64,000 bases of DNA, from contig CAXXLB010000009.1 in NCBI GenBank assembly GCA_963664675.2, positions 930,001-994,000 of the forward strand. Direction: 5' to 3'. The notes under the pieces were generated by a model that was not told where the DNA came from, searched no databases, and saw only the letters and a list, made by a program, of their open reading frames with translations. Both the position numbers and the translations under genes were made by a program. Below are positions 45,512 to 55,332 of this stretch, in pieces. The number at the start of each line of letters is the position of its first letter. The stretch's first letter is position 1. This DNA is from JASGMR01 sp963664675 (GTDB taxonomy: Bacteria > Thermotogota > Thermotogae > Petrotogales > Kosmotogaceae).

Positions 45512-46797
45512 ATTAATTCCCCTTCTAATTGATTTTCAAAAACACCGGTTATTCTACATTTAACAAATTCTTTCGAAAAATAAGTACTGTCAATAAAAAT
45601 TGTATTATCTATGTCCGGAGCAAGCGCATAATTTCTTCCAAAAATATCTCCTTCATCTTTTTCCAATAAAACAGTGTATTCTTTTCCAACCATTTTATCC
45701 AAGAAATTTAAAGAAATTTCCCCTTGAACGTTTAATAATTTGTTCAATAATTCTGTTGCACGTTCACTGTTCATAGACTCTTCCATGAAATAAGCCTCGG
45801 TATTCTCTTCTTTAGAATAAACAAAGCCTCCGAGATGATCGAATTTAACACACTTAATGAAATCGAGTGTTTCGTTAAAAGTCGTTTCTGTCTCACCTGG
45901 AAACCCCACCATTATGGTTGTTCTTATTACAGCATCATCACTTAAACTACGTATATATTCAAAGAGCTTTCTCAATTCGTCGGAAAATTTTATCCTTTTC
46001 ATTGATGACAAAATCTTATTACTTCCACTCTGAACAGGTATATCAAAATAATTAATAACTTTAGGCAAAGAGATCATCGTTTGAATTAATTCACTGTTGA
46101 CATGATCGGGGTGTAAATATAAAACTCTGATCCAGAATTCTCCATTAAGTTCATTGAGCCTTTTCAACAGAACAGACAGGGAGGATTTCTCTTTCAAATC
46201 CAATCCATATTGAGTTGTATCCTGGGATACAAGTATTAATTCCTTCACACCGTTTTCAATCAGAAAAGAAGCTTCATTAACTATATCGTCGGCGGATCTG
46301 CTCATAGAAATTCCTTTAAAAGACGGAATGGAACAAAAGGAACAATTTCTGTTACAACCATCACCTATTTTTATATAAGAATGAGAAGTGAGAGTTCCTC
46401 TGGATGAAAATTCACAAATGGAATTCATATTATTCGAGTAAAAAAAATAATTTTCGTCGGATATCAAATCAGCTATTTTTTCAGATGATTCAACTCCGAT
46501 CAACCCGTCTATTTCAGGAATCTCTTTTTTGAAATCCTCATAGTACCTTTGAATAAGGCATCCAACGGCCACAACTTTAAAATTATTCTTATTCTTTTTT
46601 TGATTCACCATTTTGAATATTTCATTTATACTTTCTTCCTTTGCATCACGTATAAATCCACAGGTATAGATAATGGCTAAATCCGCATCATCTACTTCTG
46701 TGATTATATGATGGCCTCTTTCTACAAGTTTACCTTTCAGGCTTTGAGCATCGGCTTCATTTTTCGGACACCCCAAAGTCAAAACTACAATTCTCAT
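45508..46797 (-). CDS. rimO: Ribosomal protein S12 methylthiotransferase RimO
   Basis: 429 residues. N-terminal UPF0004 domain with GCPKNEAD and two further cluster cysteines (YTCGF, VGCLI), radical SAM motif CNRNCSFCSIP, and a C-terminal TRAM domain. It methylthiolates an Asp of ribosomal protein S12. It overlaps the DUF4416 gene by four bases and pgsA likewise. Confidence 0.95.
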   Translation of the reverse strand: MRIVVLTLGCPKNEADAQSLKGKLVERGHHIITEVDDADLAIIYTCGFIRDAKEESINEIFKMVNQKKNKNNFKVVAVGCLIQRYYEDFKKEIPEIDGLIGVESSEKIADLISDENYFFYSNNMNSICEFSSRGTLTSHSYIKIGDGCNRNCSFCSIPSFKGISMSRSADDIVNEASFLIENGVKELILVSQDTTQYGLDLKEKSSLSVLLKRLNELNGEFWIRVLYLHPDHVNSELIQTMISLPKVINYFDIPVQSGSNKILSSMKRIKFSDELRKLFEYIRSLSDDAVIRTTIMVGFPGETETTFNETLDFIKCVKFDHLGGFVYSKEENTEAYFMEESMNSERATELLNKLLNVQGEISLNFLDKMVGKEYTVLLEKDEGDIFGRNYALAPDIDNTIFIDSTYFSKEFVKCRITGVFENQLEGELI

Positions 46798-47336
46798 TTA
46801 TTATAATATTCCTTTCTTTTTTCCAGATACATATTTCTTATTTTTGTCAGCTCTTCAAGATATTTTTCATCTTTATAATTTGGATAAGTATGTTCAAAGG
46901 GGATAAATTTTCCGTCGATATACATCAGAGTAATTTCAGCATATATACCGTTTGAAATATATATTCTGTTTGCCCAATGCTTTGTAGAAGCCAGAACAAA
47001 CTGGCTGTGGTGTATAAAACCGGGATCAAAATTAATCTTTCGCTTACCGTCAACAGAACACATTTTTTCAATTTTATTAGTTATTAACTTTATATTTGCA
47101 AGACTTCCAGGGTGTATAAGTCTTTTAAAACTGACCAGTTTCCCCTGAACTTTTTGTCCCATTTCGTTTGTATAATAATAAGTGAATTTATCAAAATCCA
47201 AAGTTTCGGAGATATAATCGATTTCCCCAAAATTTTTTATCAGTTCTTCCTCTATTTCCAAATATTTATAATCTATATAACTTCCAAATACAAAAACAAC
47301 CAAATTTACCAGTTCAACTTTTCTCACATTTCCCAT
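46794..47336 (-). CDS. DUF4416 family protein
   Basis: 180 residues, matching the DUF4416 pattern: FDPGFIHHSQFVLASTKHWANRIYISNGIYAEITLMY and HTYPNYKDEKY. Function unknown; the family is usually near translation or nucleotide genes in Thermotogota and allied anaerobes. First gene of the rimO-pgsA-thpR-recA-recX-rny block. Start ATG follows GAGGTG. Confidence 0.85.
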   Translation of the reverse strand: MGNVRKVELVNLVVFVFGSYIDYKYLEIEEELIKNFGEIDYISETLDFDKFTYYYTNEMGQKVQGKLVSFKRLIHPGSLANIKLITNKIEKMCSVDGKRKINFDPGFIHHSQFVLASTKHWANRIYISNGIYAEITLMYIDGKFIPFEHTYPNYKDEKYLEELTKIRNMYLEKRKEYYNK

Positions 47337-47351
47337 TCAACACCTCATAAC

Positions 47352-47401
47352 AAAAAAATAGGAATTATTAAAATTCCTAAAATCAAACTAAGAAAATTAT
47401 A
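47352..47401 (-). terminator. Terminator-like hairpin ahead of the DUF4416-rimO-recA block
   Basis: TAGGAAT and ATTCCTA (47359-47365 with 47373-47379) are followed on the minus strand by seven T residues, just before the DUF4416 ribosome site. A TATAAT (47401-47396) lies just upstream. It may end transcription from pfkB or act as an attenuator. Confidence 0.6.
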
Positions 47402-47700
47402 TCACGTTTCAAAAAACTTATATATGAATAAAAATGCAACAATCCTTAACAGATATTCAAAAAAATCTGAAACAAGCGACTAAATTATTTTTATCATTTT
47501 CGTAAAGCAAACAAATTTTTTTTAGAGATATAATTGTTTGTTCAATCAGGCAAGGGAAAAAAGAATAAATTACTCAAAAAGTTATAAATGATTTATTTAA
47601 TTACCACTCAGTTTGATTTCTACTTAAAACTTTCAATAATAAACTTTCAACTATGCTTCGTTTCTTTTTTCCCATGTGCATTATCCCTAAAACAAACGAT
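47402..47700. other. Intergenic region without recognised genes
   Basis: A/T-rich stretch between the DUF4416 gene and the corrected end of pfkB. Short open frames on the plus strand overlap the pfkB antisense and show no motif or ribosome site. Nothing convincing is seen apart from A/T runs. Confidence 0.6.
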
Positions 47701-48464
47701 TCAAAGCTTTTGTCCTGAAATTGAGAAATCTACGGCTTCCTGCATTGCTGTTTTTATTGAATCAAAATGTGTCTTCTCCCGAAACAATTTTCGAAATGAA
47801 AATTGCATCACAAACAAATCCCCATTTTCCAAATTTGTCGACACCTATTTTTTTTATTCTCAAAATTATTATTATTAAAAAATATTCCTTTTGTTCCATC
47901 TTTCACTATGGATTTTTCAAAAGGAAGTTTTTTTATTTTATTCATTTCCATTCTATTTGGTAAAACATAATCAAAAATTTCATAATCAATTATTTTTTCT
48001 CCTTCAAACCACGGCGACGGGTCAAGAAATTTCCAATCGGCGTCTATTGCAGATAAATCATTCACAATATCACTTCCAAGTTCAAAAGTAGAAAAAAAAG
48101 CTAAGAATTTTTTCTTTGTTAGAATATCTTTCAATAATGGAGTGATTTTTACCCTTGTAGATCTTTCCACTCCTATTATTTTCTTCTCTTTGTAAAGAAA
48201 AATCCCTTTTTTTGAAGGATACTTAAGAGGAAATATTTTTAGATTATTTTCATATATTTTTTCATAATAATTTTCAGGATAGACAGTTCCAAAATAAACT
48301 TCAAATCCTATTTTGCTCAAAGCAAAGGCAACATTATATGCCGCCCCTCCTATTTTTGAGCTGAATATCGTTGAATGGCCTTCACCACTTATTTCAACAT
48401 CTTTTAACAAACCACCGATAACCAATATTTTTCTATTTTGTCCTGAAAAGTCTATCTCCCGCAT
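47701..48464 (-). pseudogene. PfkB-family sugar/nucleoside kinase, broken by two single-base shifts
   Basis: A ribokinase-fold kinase of 253 residues once two single-base expansions are discounted: eight T at 47848-47855 (plus strand) and four A at 47764-47767. Corrected length is 254 codons exactly. The N-terminus has VIGGLLKDVEISGEGHS and GGAAYNVAFALSKIG; after the first shift the frame gives IGVDKFGKWGFVCDAIF, corresponding to the family's usual DTxGAGDxF signature, though the catalytic GAGD is poorly kept. Without correction translation stops at 47808. Start ATG at 48464 overlaps upp by 32 bases. Substrate unknown; link with upp hints at nucleosides. Confidence 0.75.
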
Positions 48465-49059
48465 CCCCCAATCCTGGAACAATGTATCCGTGATCATTGA
48501 GTTTTTCGTCAAGTGCGGCAGTCACTATTTTAACATCAGGATGATTTCCATGAACAAATTTTACCCCTTCCGGAGCTGCAATTAAACACATCAAAGTTAT
48601 CCTGGTCCCACCAGCTTTTTTAACTTCATCTACAGCAGCACTTGAAGAAACCCCTGTCGCAAGCATGGGATCAACAACAAAAATCTCATTTTCAGATATA
48701 TTTGGAAATTTCGCATAATACTCAACAGGTTGAAGTGTTTCCGGGTCTCTATATATTCCAATAAAACCAACCGATGAATTCGGCATCAAAGAAAGGATTC
48801 CGTCAAGCATTCCCAGGCCGGCCCTTAATATCGGAACTATGGTTACTTTTTTTTCTTCAATAAAAAAACCATCTGCGTCACATATTGGAGTCGTAACCCT
48901 TTTCATTTTAGTTTTAATGTGCCTCGTTGCCTCGTATGTTATTAAAAACGAAATTTCTTTCAAAAGTTCTTTGAATTCCTTTGTACCGGTAGATTTTTTT
49001 CTCATCAGGGAAACCTTATGTTTTACCAGGGGATGATCTACAATTATTAATTCCTTCAT
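48433..49059 (-). CDS. upp: Uracil phosphoribosyltransferase
   Basis: 208 residues, intact. Type I PRTase signature VVDPMLATGVSS binds PRPP; TPICDADG, PILRAGLGM and the C-terminal IVPGLGDAGDRLFRTK contact uracil. It salvages uracil to UMP and complements the nucleoside phosphorylase. It lies between glyA and pfkB in the same orientation and is the only undamaged gene in that stretch. Confidence 0.96.
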   Translation of the reverse strand: MKELIIVDHPLVKHKVSLMRKKSTGTKEFKELLKEISFLITYEATRHIKTKMKRVTTPICDADGFFIEEKKVTIVPILRAGLGMLDGILSLMPNSSVGFIGIYRDPETLQPVEYYAKFPNISENEIFVVDPMLATGVSSSAAVDEVKKAGGTRITLMCLIAAPEGVKFVHGNHPDVKIVTAALDEKLNDHGYIVPGLGDAGDRLFRTK

Positions 49060-49069
49060 AACACTCTCC

Positions 49070-50339
49070 TTATAATTTTTTGTATAATGGATATCTTTCA
49101 GTTAATTTATGTACTTTATCTTTAATTTCTTTTATAATATTATCTTCGAGCATTCCTTCTTCATCCTTTATGTTTTTCAAAGCACAATCGATCAAATCAG
49201 CTATTTCTGACATATTGGTTTCATCCATACCTCTCGTGGTAACCGCGGGAGTTCCTATTCTGATACCACTTGTTATGAAAGGGGATCTCTTTTCTCCGGG
49301 AACAGTATTTTTGTTTACAGTTATATCGACTCTTTCTAAAGCTTTCTCAGCAGCTTTTCCCGTAATTTCCGTATTTGAAAGATCCAGCAAAAAAACATGC
49401 GTATCGGTTCCGCCGGATACAATTTTATTTCCTCTTTTTTCAAGCTCTGCAGCCAAAGCTTTAGCGTTGATAACTATCTTCTGCTGATAAAATTTAAAAT
49501 CATCTTTCAGTGCTTCTCCAAAAGAAACCGCTTTTGCCAATATCACATGCATAAGAGGCCCACCCTGGATTCCAGGAAATAGCGCTTTATTTATTTTCTT
49601 ATACACATCCTTATCATTAGTTAAAAACCATCCCTCCCCTCGTTCCTCTGAGCGTTTTATGCGTAGTAGTGGTTACAACATGAGCATAATCAACAGGATT
49701 GGGATATAATCCTGCGGCAACAAGACCAGCAAAGTGAGCCATATCAACCATGAGTAAAGCGTTTATTTTATCGGCTATTTCTCTGAATTTTTTTGAAATC
49801 TATTATCCTTCCATAAGCACTTCCGCCCGCAATTATCAGTTTTGGCCTGTTATCTTCTGCAAGTTTTTCTACATTATCCATATCGATATACCCGGTATTT
49901 TCATCCACACCGTAAGAAGCAACATCATAAAGTAACCCTGAAAAATTATACGGGCGAACCATGAGTCAGATGTCCCCCCTTCACTTAAAGACATACCCAT
50001 TATTTTATCTCCGGGTTTTAAAAACGCAAAATAAACCGTCATATTAGCTTGAGAACCCGAATGAGGTTGCACATTAACATATTTTGCATTGAACAAATCC
50101 TTCGCCCTGTTTCTTGCGAGGGATTCTGCCATATCAACGATTTTACAGCCACCGTAATACCTTTTATTCGGATATCCTTCAGCGTATTTATTAGTCAAAA
50201 GAGAGCCAGCAGCTTCCATTACCGAAGGAGAAACAAAATTTTCCGAAGCGATCAATTCCAAACCCTCTTCCTGTCTGTTCCTTTCCAATTCTAAAATTTC
50301 ATATGCTTTTTCATCAGTTTCTTTAAGATGATCCCACAT
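49070..50339 (-). pseudogene. glyA: Serine hydroxymethyltransferase, reading frame broken four times
   Basis: The full glyA protein (421 residues) can be read if four single bases are removed: C6 run at 49974-49979, G3 run at 49952-49954, T7 run at 49788-49794, A5 run at 49623-49627 (plus strand). The 1270-base span minus four is 422 codons. Corrected parts include ELIASENFVSP, GGHLTHG, IAGGSAY, VDMAHFAGL, the PLP-lysine motif TTTTHKTLRG and KINKALFPGIQGGP. The enzyme makes glycine and methylene-THF and is rarely dispensable, and all residues between shifts are conserved, so sequencing error is more likely than decay. The stop of glyA is followed by upp. Ribosome site GGGAGG is well placed. 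Confidence 0.85.
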
Positions 50340-50352
50340 AAAGCTAACCTCC

Positions 50353-52417
50353 CTAAATATTTTTTATTCCTATGGTCGTAGACACGGGATAACAATTTAT
50401 TTTCCCGGTCTCAAACTTTAACCCATTCATATCCACTTTAAAATCCTGCACAACAATTCTCCAGTTGCCCGATTGCTCAATATTATATTCTCCGTTAGTT
50501 GAATTGTGAATAATTAAGATCTCGTGATCTTTTCCCCTTATTATATATACTATTTTTCCATCGGCCGCATGAATTATAGATAATCTTTTTCTTATCTCCA
50601 AACTGCTTTTCAATTTAAACAAAGATTCATTTTTTCTCAGTTGAATCAATCCGGAAATGTACTTGAAATAATCTTCATAAAAATCCTTTCTCAAATAATT
50701 CAATTCATTTATAAAATGACCGGAATTATAACTGTTCTCTTCAAGCGCTTTTGTCCTCAACATTTCAGACCCGGAATGCAAAAACGGAATACCCTGTGAA
50801 GTTAAAACTATGGAAATGGCTAATGCTGCCCTTTTTTTGTGCTCTTCAAAATACATATGTGGAGTACTTTTCAATATTTTATCCCAAAGAGTCATATTGT
50901 CGTGACAGGAACAATAATTTATAACTTCAGTCGGTTCTGTAGAGAATCCCCGAATAACTCTTGAATAATTTATCTCGCCAACAATTCCTTTGGCTACCTC
51001 CAATTCCCTGTCTTTTTCTCCGGTTACAAAACCTTTACTGTAATCGTCTAAATACCCTTTGAGGGCATTTCTTAAGTCATCATTGAAAACCGCTATTCCG
51101 GTTCCCTTTTGCTCTCCTTTGAAAAAAATCCTATCCTGCATAGTAGTAGAGCCAGCGGTCCATGGTTCACCATAAAGAAGTATGTTTTTCTTTATTTTTC
51201 TCAATTCCTCTTCAATAATTTTCATGGTGTTGGTACCCATAAGCCCCATCAAATCAAATCTGAAACCATCAATATTATAATCATTGATCCAATGCTTCAA
51301 GGAATCTATAATAAATTTTCTCACCATGTACCTTTCTGTTGCTATTTCGTTTCCGCAACCAGAACCATTCGAAAACTCTCTATTCTGAGTCAATCTGTAA
51401 TAATAATACGGAACCAATTTTTGAAAACACGACTCCTCCGTTTGAAAAGTATGATTATATACAACATCCAGAATTACTCCTATTTCATTTTCATGAAGCT
51501 TGTTTATTAATCCTTTAAGCTCAAGTATTCTCTTTTCAGGATCCCTGGGATTGTTTGAATATATACCTTCGGGCACATTATAAAGTGATGGATCATATCC
51601 CCAGTTATAATCTTCTGAAATTTCATCGTTGCTGAAATCCTGAATAGGCATCAGATGAATATGTGTAATTCCCAATTCCTTCAGATAGTCTATTCCGGAT
51701 GATGAATTCAATGGGGTTCTGGTAACGTTTTGTAAGCTGTCGTATTTTCCATATACTTTTGCTCCTGATGTCCACGAGTGTGTTAAATCATCTATATGCG
51801 CTTCATAAATAATTGATTCCAGGGAACTTTTCAAATGAGGACCATAATTTATTGCAAGATCTTTATTTCTGATTTTTTCAAAATCGATAATATACGAGAA
51901 TTCACTGTTCAAAGTACACGCTTTCCCGTAAGGGTCATGAGCATAGATGATTTCATCGTATCTTTCAATTCTATACCTGTAAGCATATCCATAAAGCTGT
52001 TTTTTTATTGAAGCTGTCCACACCCCCGGCTTTATCATTTTCCATTACAAGATCATAAATAGATTTTTCTAAATCATCCACCGAAAAAATCTCAACGAAT
52101 ATTCTATGAGGACCCGGGGCCCAGACTTTAAAAGTTGTTGAATTGTATGACAAAAAATTTCCCAGTTTCTGATCGGTATCGTAATTCCCATTTAAAAGAA
52201 TGTGACCCGGGAAAGCTTTATACTTTTTCTTTTCACCTTCAATGATAACTCTGTCAAAGGGAGTGATAACTCTATCCAATTTAATTGAAACAAAATCACC
52301 TATTTGAGAAAAAGAAAAAAGAACAAGATCACCATTAACTATCACATTCATTATTTTTTCTCTTGTAAAAAGAGTTATTTCTGAATTTGAATCTAAAAAT
52401 GCTATGTTCTCCGGCAA
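50353..52417 (-). pseudogene. pulA: Type I pullulanase (GH13), one frameshift
   Basis: About 687 residues once one extra base in the five-C run at 52023-52027 is ignored (2064 bases, 688 codons). The N-terminal part (to about 130) contains a CBM48-like beta domain (KVWAPGPHRIFVEIF); then follow the pullulanase YNWGYDPSLYNVPEGIYSNNP, and GH13 motifs GVILDVVYNH, GFRFDLMGLMG (nucleophile Asp), GEPWTAG (acid Glu) and CSCHDNMTLWDK. It debranches alpha-1,6 links in glycogen, starch or pullulan. No signal peptide, so cytoplasmic. Start TTG with AGGTG upstream. The shift lies just before VWTASIKKQLYGYAY. Confidence 0.88.
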
Positions 52418-52425
52418 GTCATCAC

Positions 52426-53472
52426 CTATTTATCGAATAATTTTTTTATCGTTTCCCTGTAAGGAGGACGCAAAATACCTTTCTCAGTAATTATTCCTGT
52501 TATCAAATTCCAAGGCGTTACGTCAAAAGCAGGATTGAAACATTTCACATTATCCGGAGCAATCTGCTTATCTCCTATATGTGTGATCTCTCTTTTATTT
52601 CTCTCTTCAATAGGTATTTCTTCGCCATCCGGTATTTCAATATCTATTGTAGACAACGGAGCGGCAATGTAGAAAGGTATACCATGCTTTTGGGCAAGGA
52701 CGGCAACAGAATATGTACCTATTTTATTTGCGGTATCTCCATTTGCAGCTATTCTATCCGCTCCTACAACAACGGCATTTATTTTACCTTGCTTCATAAC
52801 CCAACCGGCCATATTATCTGTTATCAAAGTAACATCAATTCCACTTTCCATTAACTCCCATGCGGTTAATCTGCCCCCTTGAAGATAGGGTCTGGTTTCA
52901 TCAGCAAACACTTTTATCATTTTTCCGGAATCTATAGCTCCTCTGATAACTCCCAAAGCGGTCCCATAATCTACAGTGGCCAGTGCCCCGGCATTACAAT
53001 GCGTGAGTACTGTGTCTCCATCTGACAGGATTTCCTGTCCGAATTTTCCTATAGATTTATTAATTTTTATATCATCCTCTGCTATTTTATAAGCTTCATT
53101 TTCTAATATATCTAAGATATTATCATCATTTATATTTTCTAAAAAAACTTTTTCCATTCTTTTCAGTGCCCAGAACAAATTCACAGCAGTTGGCCTGCTT
53201 GAGGCCAATTTATCGAAGATTCTTTTGGAAACATCCTCAGGCTTTTCAGATTTCAAAGAATTACTTAATTCCTTGAGTCCTAAATAATATCCAAAAGCCG
53301 CGGTCGCACCGATCGCCGGCGCTCCTCTTACGATCATATCTCTGATTGCAACATAAACATCTTCATATGTTTTACATATCATATATTCTTTTTTCGTTGG
53401 GAGCATTCGTTGATCAATTAAAATTAATTCGTTTCTGTTCCACTCAAGTGTTATCGTTTTAATCTTTTTCAT
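52426..53472 (-). CDS. mtnA: Methylthioribose-1-phosphate isomerase
   Basis: 348 residues. RGAPAIGATAAFG binds the substrate phosphate; the catalytic Cys lies in THCNAGALATVDYGTA and the Asp in VGADRIAANGDTANKIGTYS. It belongs to the methionine salvage pathway, or acts as an aldose-phosphate isomerase of the eIF2B-like family. TAATG overlap with mrp. Intact, immediately next to the frameshifted pulA. Confidence 0.95.
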   Translation of the reverse strand: MKKIKTITLEWNRNELILIDQRMLPTKKEYMICKTYEDVYVAIRDMIVRGAPAIGATAAFGYYLGLKELSNSLKSEKPEDVSKRIFDKLASSRPTAVNLFWALKRMEKVFLENINDDNILDILENEAYKIAEDDIKINKSIGKFGQEILSDGDTVLTHCNAGALATVDYGTALGVIRGAIDSGKMIKVFADETRPYLQGGRLTAWELMESGIDVTLITDNMAGWVMKQGKINAVVVGADRIAANGDTANKIGTYSVAVLAQKHGIPFYIAAPLSTIDIEIPDGEEIPIEERNKREITHIGDKQIAPDNVKCFNPAFDVTPWNLITGIITEKGILRPPYRETIKKLFDK

Positions 53473-54275
53473 TATAATTCTACTCTTTGAAGAATATTTG
53501 AAGTTAAATCATTAAAGGCTCTTTCCATTTCCGTATCCCTCATTCCAACTATTATACTTTCTCCTTTATCGGCTTTAACATTAACTTCCGGATTAAGAGG
53601 CAGTTGCCCAAGAAGCGGTAAGTCAAATTCTTCTGCCACTCTTTTTCCTCCACCTTCGCCAAAAATATTCATTTTATTTCCACATTTATCACAGATCAGA
53701 TAAGACATGTTTTCCACTATTCCTATCGGCTTCCTCATCATTTTTTTTACGAAATTAATCGCTCTTCTAACATCAACGAGCGCAACTTCCTGTGGTGTTG
53801 TTACAATAAGAGCCTGTAAATCAGGAATAGTCTGAAGAATGGTGAGAGATTCATCCCCTGTTCCCGGAGGAGAATCAATTATCAGAAAATCCAGATCTCC
53901 CCATTGGACATCACCTAAAAATTGATAAATAGCCGTTGTTTTCATTGGGCCCCTCCAGATCACCGGGTCTCCTTGATCAACATAACTCGCAAGAGAAACG
54001 ACCTTTAATTCTCCGGGAATTTCGACTGGAGATATCTTTCCATTTTCCAAAATTCCAAGTTTTTTATTTATTCCCAACATCTTAACAACGTTTGGACCAT
54101 GCAGATCTATGTCAAGCAATCCGGTTTTGAAACCCTGATAAGTCAACGAAACAGCCAGATTAACGGCAACAGTAGATTTTCCAACTCCTCCCTTGCCAGA
54201 CATCACCAATATTTTATTTTTTATTTTTTTCATATTTTCACTGATATTTTGCATTCTTTCACTCTGGTCAGTCAA
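53472..54275 (-). CDS. Mrp/NBP35-type iron-sulfur carrier ATPase
   Basis: 267 residues. P-loop MSGKGGVGKSTVAVNLA with the deviant Walker A signature Lys; IIDSPPGTGDE; and the cluster-binding CDKCG near residue 192. It carries Fe-S clusters to target proteins. Start TTG with GAGGAG upstream. It lies between an OsmC protein and mtnA. Confidence 0.94.
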   Translation of the reverse strand: MTDQSERMQNISENMKKIKNKILVMSGKGGVGKSTVAVNLAVSLTYQGFKTGLLDIDLHGPNVVKMLGINKKLGILENGKISPVEIPGELKVVSLASYVDQGDPVIWRGPMKTTAIYQFLGDVQWGDLDFLIIDSPPGTGDESLTILQTIPDLQALIVTTPQEVALVDVRRAINFVKKMMRKPIGIVENMSYLICDKCGNKMNIFGEGGGKRVAEEFDLPLLGQLPLNPEVNVKADKGESIIVGMRDTEMERAFNDLTSNILQRVEL

Positions 54276-54276
54276 G

Positions 54277-54693
54277 TTACTCCTCCTCGTATTTTATCTC
54301 ATAATCTATTTTTAACGCCCGTTTCAACATTCCTGCTACCGGGCAATACTTTTCATGGGATTTGCTTACTGCTTTCTCTATTTTTTCTCTATTCAGGTCA
54401 TTTCCTTTAAAAATATAGAACAATTTAATATAAATAAACTTACCAGGGACTTCATCTTCATTTTTAGCCTCTGCCTTCATAGAATAGGTATATTTTTCTA
54501 TTCTCATTTTTCTCAGAATTGCGTTCACCACCATCGATGTACAACCCATAAGGGATGCCAGCGTTAATTCCATCGGGGTTCCCCCCAGGGCTTTCTCACC
54601 TTCTGGTCTGTGCGAATCCATAAATATTTCAACCCCATCATCTGTCACTGCTTTGTAAGCGGTTTTATTCACTCTCTCAAGCTTCATATCCAT
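54277..54693 (-). CDS. OsmC family protein
   Basis: 138 residues from the ATG at 54693, which has AGAGGTG upstream; an ATG further up belongs to the terminator region. Sequence HRPEGEKALGGTPMELTLASLMGCTSMVVNAILRKM shows the family's first Cys environment; KYCPVAGMLKRA supplies the second Cys. Members reduce organic hydroperoxides or bind thiols. Co-transcribed with mrp. Confidence 0.9.
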   Translation of the reverse strand: MDMKLERVNKTAYKAVTDDGVEIFMDSHRPEGEKALGGTPMELTLASLMGCTSMVVNAILRKMRIEKYTYSMKAEAKNEDEVPGKFIYIKLFYIFKGNDLNREKIEKAVSKSHEKYCPVAGMLKRALKIDYEIKYEEE

Positions 54694-54721
54694 AAAATCA
54701 CCTCTTCCCAAAATATTATAA

Positions 54722-54748
54722 CAAAAAAAAAGAGGCATAAAGCCTCTC
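54722..54748 (-). terminator. Intrinsic terminator of the infC-rpmI-rplT operon
   Basis: AGAGGC and GCCTCT arms (54731-54736 with 54742-54747) lead into nine T residues on the minus strand, right after rplT. Confidence 0.92.
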
Positions 54749-54751
54749 AAT

Positions 54752-55108
54752 TTATTTTGCTGTTGCGTTTTTTGCGATGTCACAATATTCTTTAAAAGTT
54801 TCAAAATCGTTTACCGCCAGATCTGCCAACATCTTTCTGTTTATATTAATTCCTGCTACTTTTAGTCCATGCATTAATTCATTATATTTCGTATCGGCCA
54901 TTCTTGCCCCGGCATTTATCCTGGTTATCCATAATCTTCTGTAATCTCTTTTCTTCTGCTTTCTACCTGCAAATGAAAAAACTCCCGATCTTACATAATA
55001 TTGTCTGGCTATCCTATATCTTCTGCTTAACGCACCTCTGTAACCTTTAGCAGCCTTCAAAAATTTCTTTCTTTTCTTTTTCGAAATCATTCCGCCTTTA
55101 ACACGCAT
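54752..55108 (-). CDS. rplT: 50S ribosomal protein L20
   Basis: 118 residues with the highly conserved KRKKFLKAAKGYRGALSRRYRIARQYY and DYRRLWITRINAGAR. In several bacteria L20 represses its own operon by binding the infC leader. Ribosome site GAGGTG. Third gene of the operon. Confidence 0.98.
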   Translation of the reverse strand: MRVKGGMISKKKRKKFLKAAKGYRGALSRRYRIARQYYVRSGVFSFAGRKQKKRDYRRLWITRINAGARMADTKYNELMHGLKVAGININRKMLADLAVNDFETFKEYCDIAKNATAK

Positions 55109-55131
55109 CTATTTCACCTCTTCATTATTAT

Positions 55132-55332
55132 TTATATGCAAAGACTCTTTTTTACTTTGCGTTCCATTCCCTTTGGAAGTATATCTCTTTTTTTCGCAAC
55201 TCTTCTATTTCTAGGACTTTTCTTTCCAGTGTTATGTCCTGTACCCGAGTGATGGAATGAAACTTTTCCACTTCCGGTAATCTTGAATCTTTTTGCACTG
55301 GCCCTATGAGTTTTCATCTTGTTTTTACTCAT
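55132..55332 (-). CDS. rpmI: 50S ribosomal protein L35
   Basis: 66 residues from the ATG at 55332 (GGAGG eight bases upstream), beginning MSKNKMKTHRASAKRFK and containing HHSGTGHNTGKKSPRNRR. It overlaps infC by 8 bases. Confidence 0.97.
   Translation of the reverse strand: MSKNKMKTHRASAKRFKITGSGKVSFHHSGTGHNTGKKSPRNRRVAKKRDILPKGMERKVKKSLCI

Noticed and set aside
47588..47963. Short plus-strand frames opposite pfkB
   Set aside because: They are antisense to the corrected kinase gene, rich in Phe/Ser as mirror frames usually are, with no ribosome site.
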